Positions 38,659 through 38,959 of a stretch of DNA of 38,959 nucleotides are shown here, one piece after another. Each line of letters starts with the position of its first letter. Position 1 is the stretch's first letter. The notes under the pieces were generated by a model, which was given only the letters and a program-made list of their open reading frames with translations, had not been told where the DNA came from and ran no database searches. The stretch comes from Bacteroidales bacterium UBA6428 (lineage in GTDB: Bacteria; Bacteroidota; Bacteroidia; Bacteroidales; UBA932), in NCBI GenBank assembly GCA_002437305.1, contig DJOW01000023.1:1-38959 (forward strand). Direction: 5' to 3'. Both the position numbers and the translations under genes were made by a program.

Positions 38659-38872
38659 TTTGTTGCATTTACAGGTGTTCTGCAATGTCACTGAAAAAAG
38701 AGGCTCCGATTCTTTAACAGTGCCTCGTGCTAATAATGCCCTGCGCTCCAACAGCTAGAGGTCAGGGTATAGGAATTTGGTTAGCTGCGCTTATATTGTT
38801 ATTTTCAGACATCGTCAAGGAGCGCGAGCCAATAAAATCTTGCTGAAAAAATAAAAAAAAGTCTTAAAAAAG
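38659..38872. other. Non-coding spacer before the rRNA-type promoter
   Basis: No ORF, tRNA or strong hairpin is seen. The last 40 bases (from about 38838) are A-rich, with runs of A like those found upstream of strong rRNA promoters. Confidence 0.6.
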
Positions 38873-38903
38873 TTTGGAGGGAAAGAAAAAAGTGCTACCT
38901 TTG
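38873..38903 (+). promoter_or_regulatory. Strong rRNA-type promoter at the right edge
   Basis: TTTG (38873-38876), 19 bases, then TACCTTTG (38896-38903), preceded by A-tracts. The following sequence to 38959, with TTCATTGAAAATATTGAAAG, resembles the leader found before 16S rRNA in Bacteroidales. The rRNA gene itself would lie outside the window. Confidence 0.75.
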
Positions 38904-38959
38904 CAGCCCGTTTCGGAAGTAACGGAAGTTCATTGAAAATATTGAAAGATTAGTACAAC

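Noticed and set aside
38042..38758. Four overlapping plus-strand open frames across the 137-bp repeats
   Set aside because: They are the same repeat read in shifted frames because 137 is not divisible by three. The peptides are low-complexity, overlap each other and lack upstream signals.
1..38959. Insertion sequences, prophage genes, integrases or tRNA genes
   Set aside because: I looked for transposase, integrase and phage motifs and for tRNA cloverleaf features and found none; the accessory traits are limited to the AAA/nuclease fragments and repeats.

Overview
This window reads as chromosomal DNA from a member of the Bacteroidales (phylum Bacteroidota). The evidence is a SusC/SusD pair, several SPII lipoproteins, a FeoA-FeoB fusion, a PorV-like barrel with a type IX secretion (T9SS) cargo, and repeated promoters of the form TTTG-N19/20-TAnnTTTG, mostly without Shine-Dalgarno sequences. 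A T9SS cargo and the DUF1703-type AAA/nuclease fragments fit a Porphyromonas/Alistipes/RC9-like gut or rumen lineage better than typical Bacteroides, but the genus cannot be fixed from this sequence.

Layout. 1-4.1 kb is an accessory patch: the 3' end of an AAA-ATPase-like/PD-(D/E)XK gene, a subtilisin-like T9SS cargo lipoprotein overlapping a PorV/PorQ-family barrel, then an internally deleted copy of the same AAA/nuclease family. 4.1-9.5 kb holds housekeeping genes: an M3 peptidase, lpxK and dusB (minus strand), and pfkA (plus strand). 9.8-12.8 kb is the ribosomal cluster rplM-rpsI-(structured leader)-rpsB-tsf, closed by three hairpins. 13-18.4 kb (minus) is a SusC-SusD-small lipoprotein operon with a 160-nt leader. 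18.8-23.2 kb (plus) has cutC, a split chromate-transporter pair, a GH20 hexosaminidase and a cyclophilin lipoprotein. 23.3-23.7 kb contains two short promoter-hairpin units that look like small transcripts. 23.7-29.9 kb (minus) is a second outer-membrane uptake operon: TonB-dependent receptor, small lipoprotein, DUF6850-like barrel, and BACON/DUF4876-like lipoprotein. 30.2-33.9 kb (plus) is an iron operon: feoAB fusion, hemerythrin-like protein and a LuxR regulator with a degenerate receiver. 33.9-37.9 kb (minus) is a four-gene run: small membrane protein, mutL, rhomboid and an EEP-family phosphoesterase. 38.0-38.7 kb is non-coding tandem repeat (13-bp and 137-bp units). The window ends just after an rRNA-type promoter, so an rRNA operon probably starts beyond the right edge.

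How the genes work together. Two SusC/TonB operons with partner lipoproteins handle outer-membrane import. feoAB, the hemerythrin and the regulator form a ferrous iron/NO or O2 unit. The protease and PorV-like gene form a secretion-linked pair. The less explained features are the rpsB leader RNA, the two small transcripts near 23.4 kb, the 137-bp repeats before the presumed rRNA operon, several nearly leaderless promoters, and strong over-use of the heptamer ATATTCA/TGAATAT across the window.
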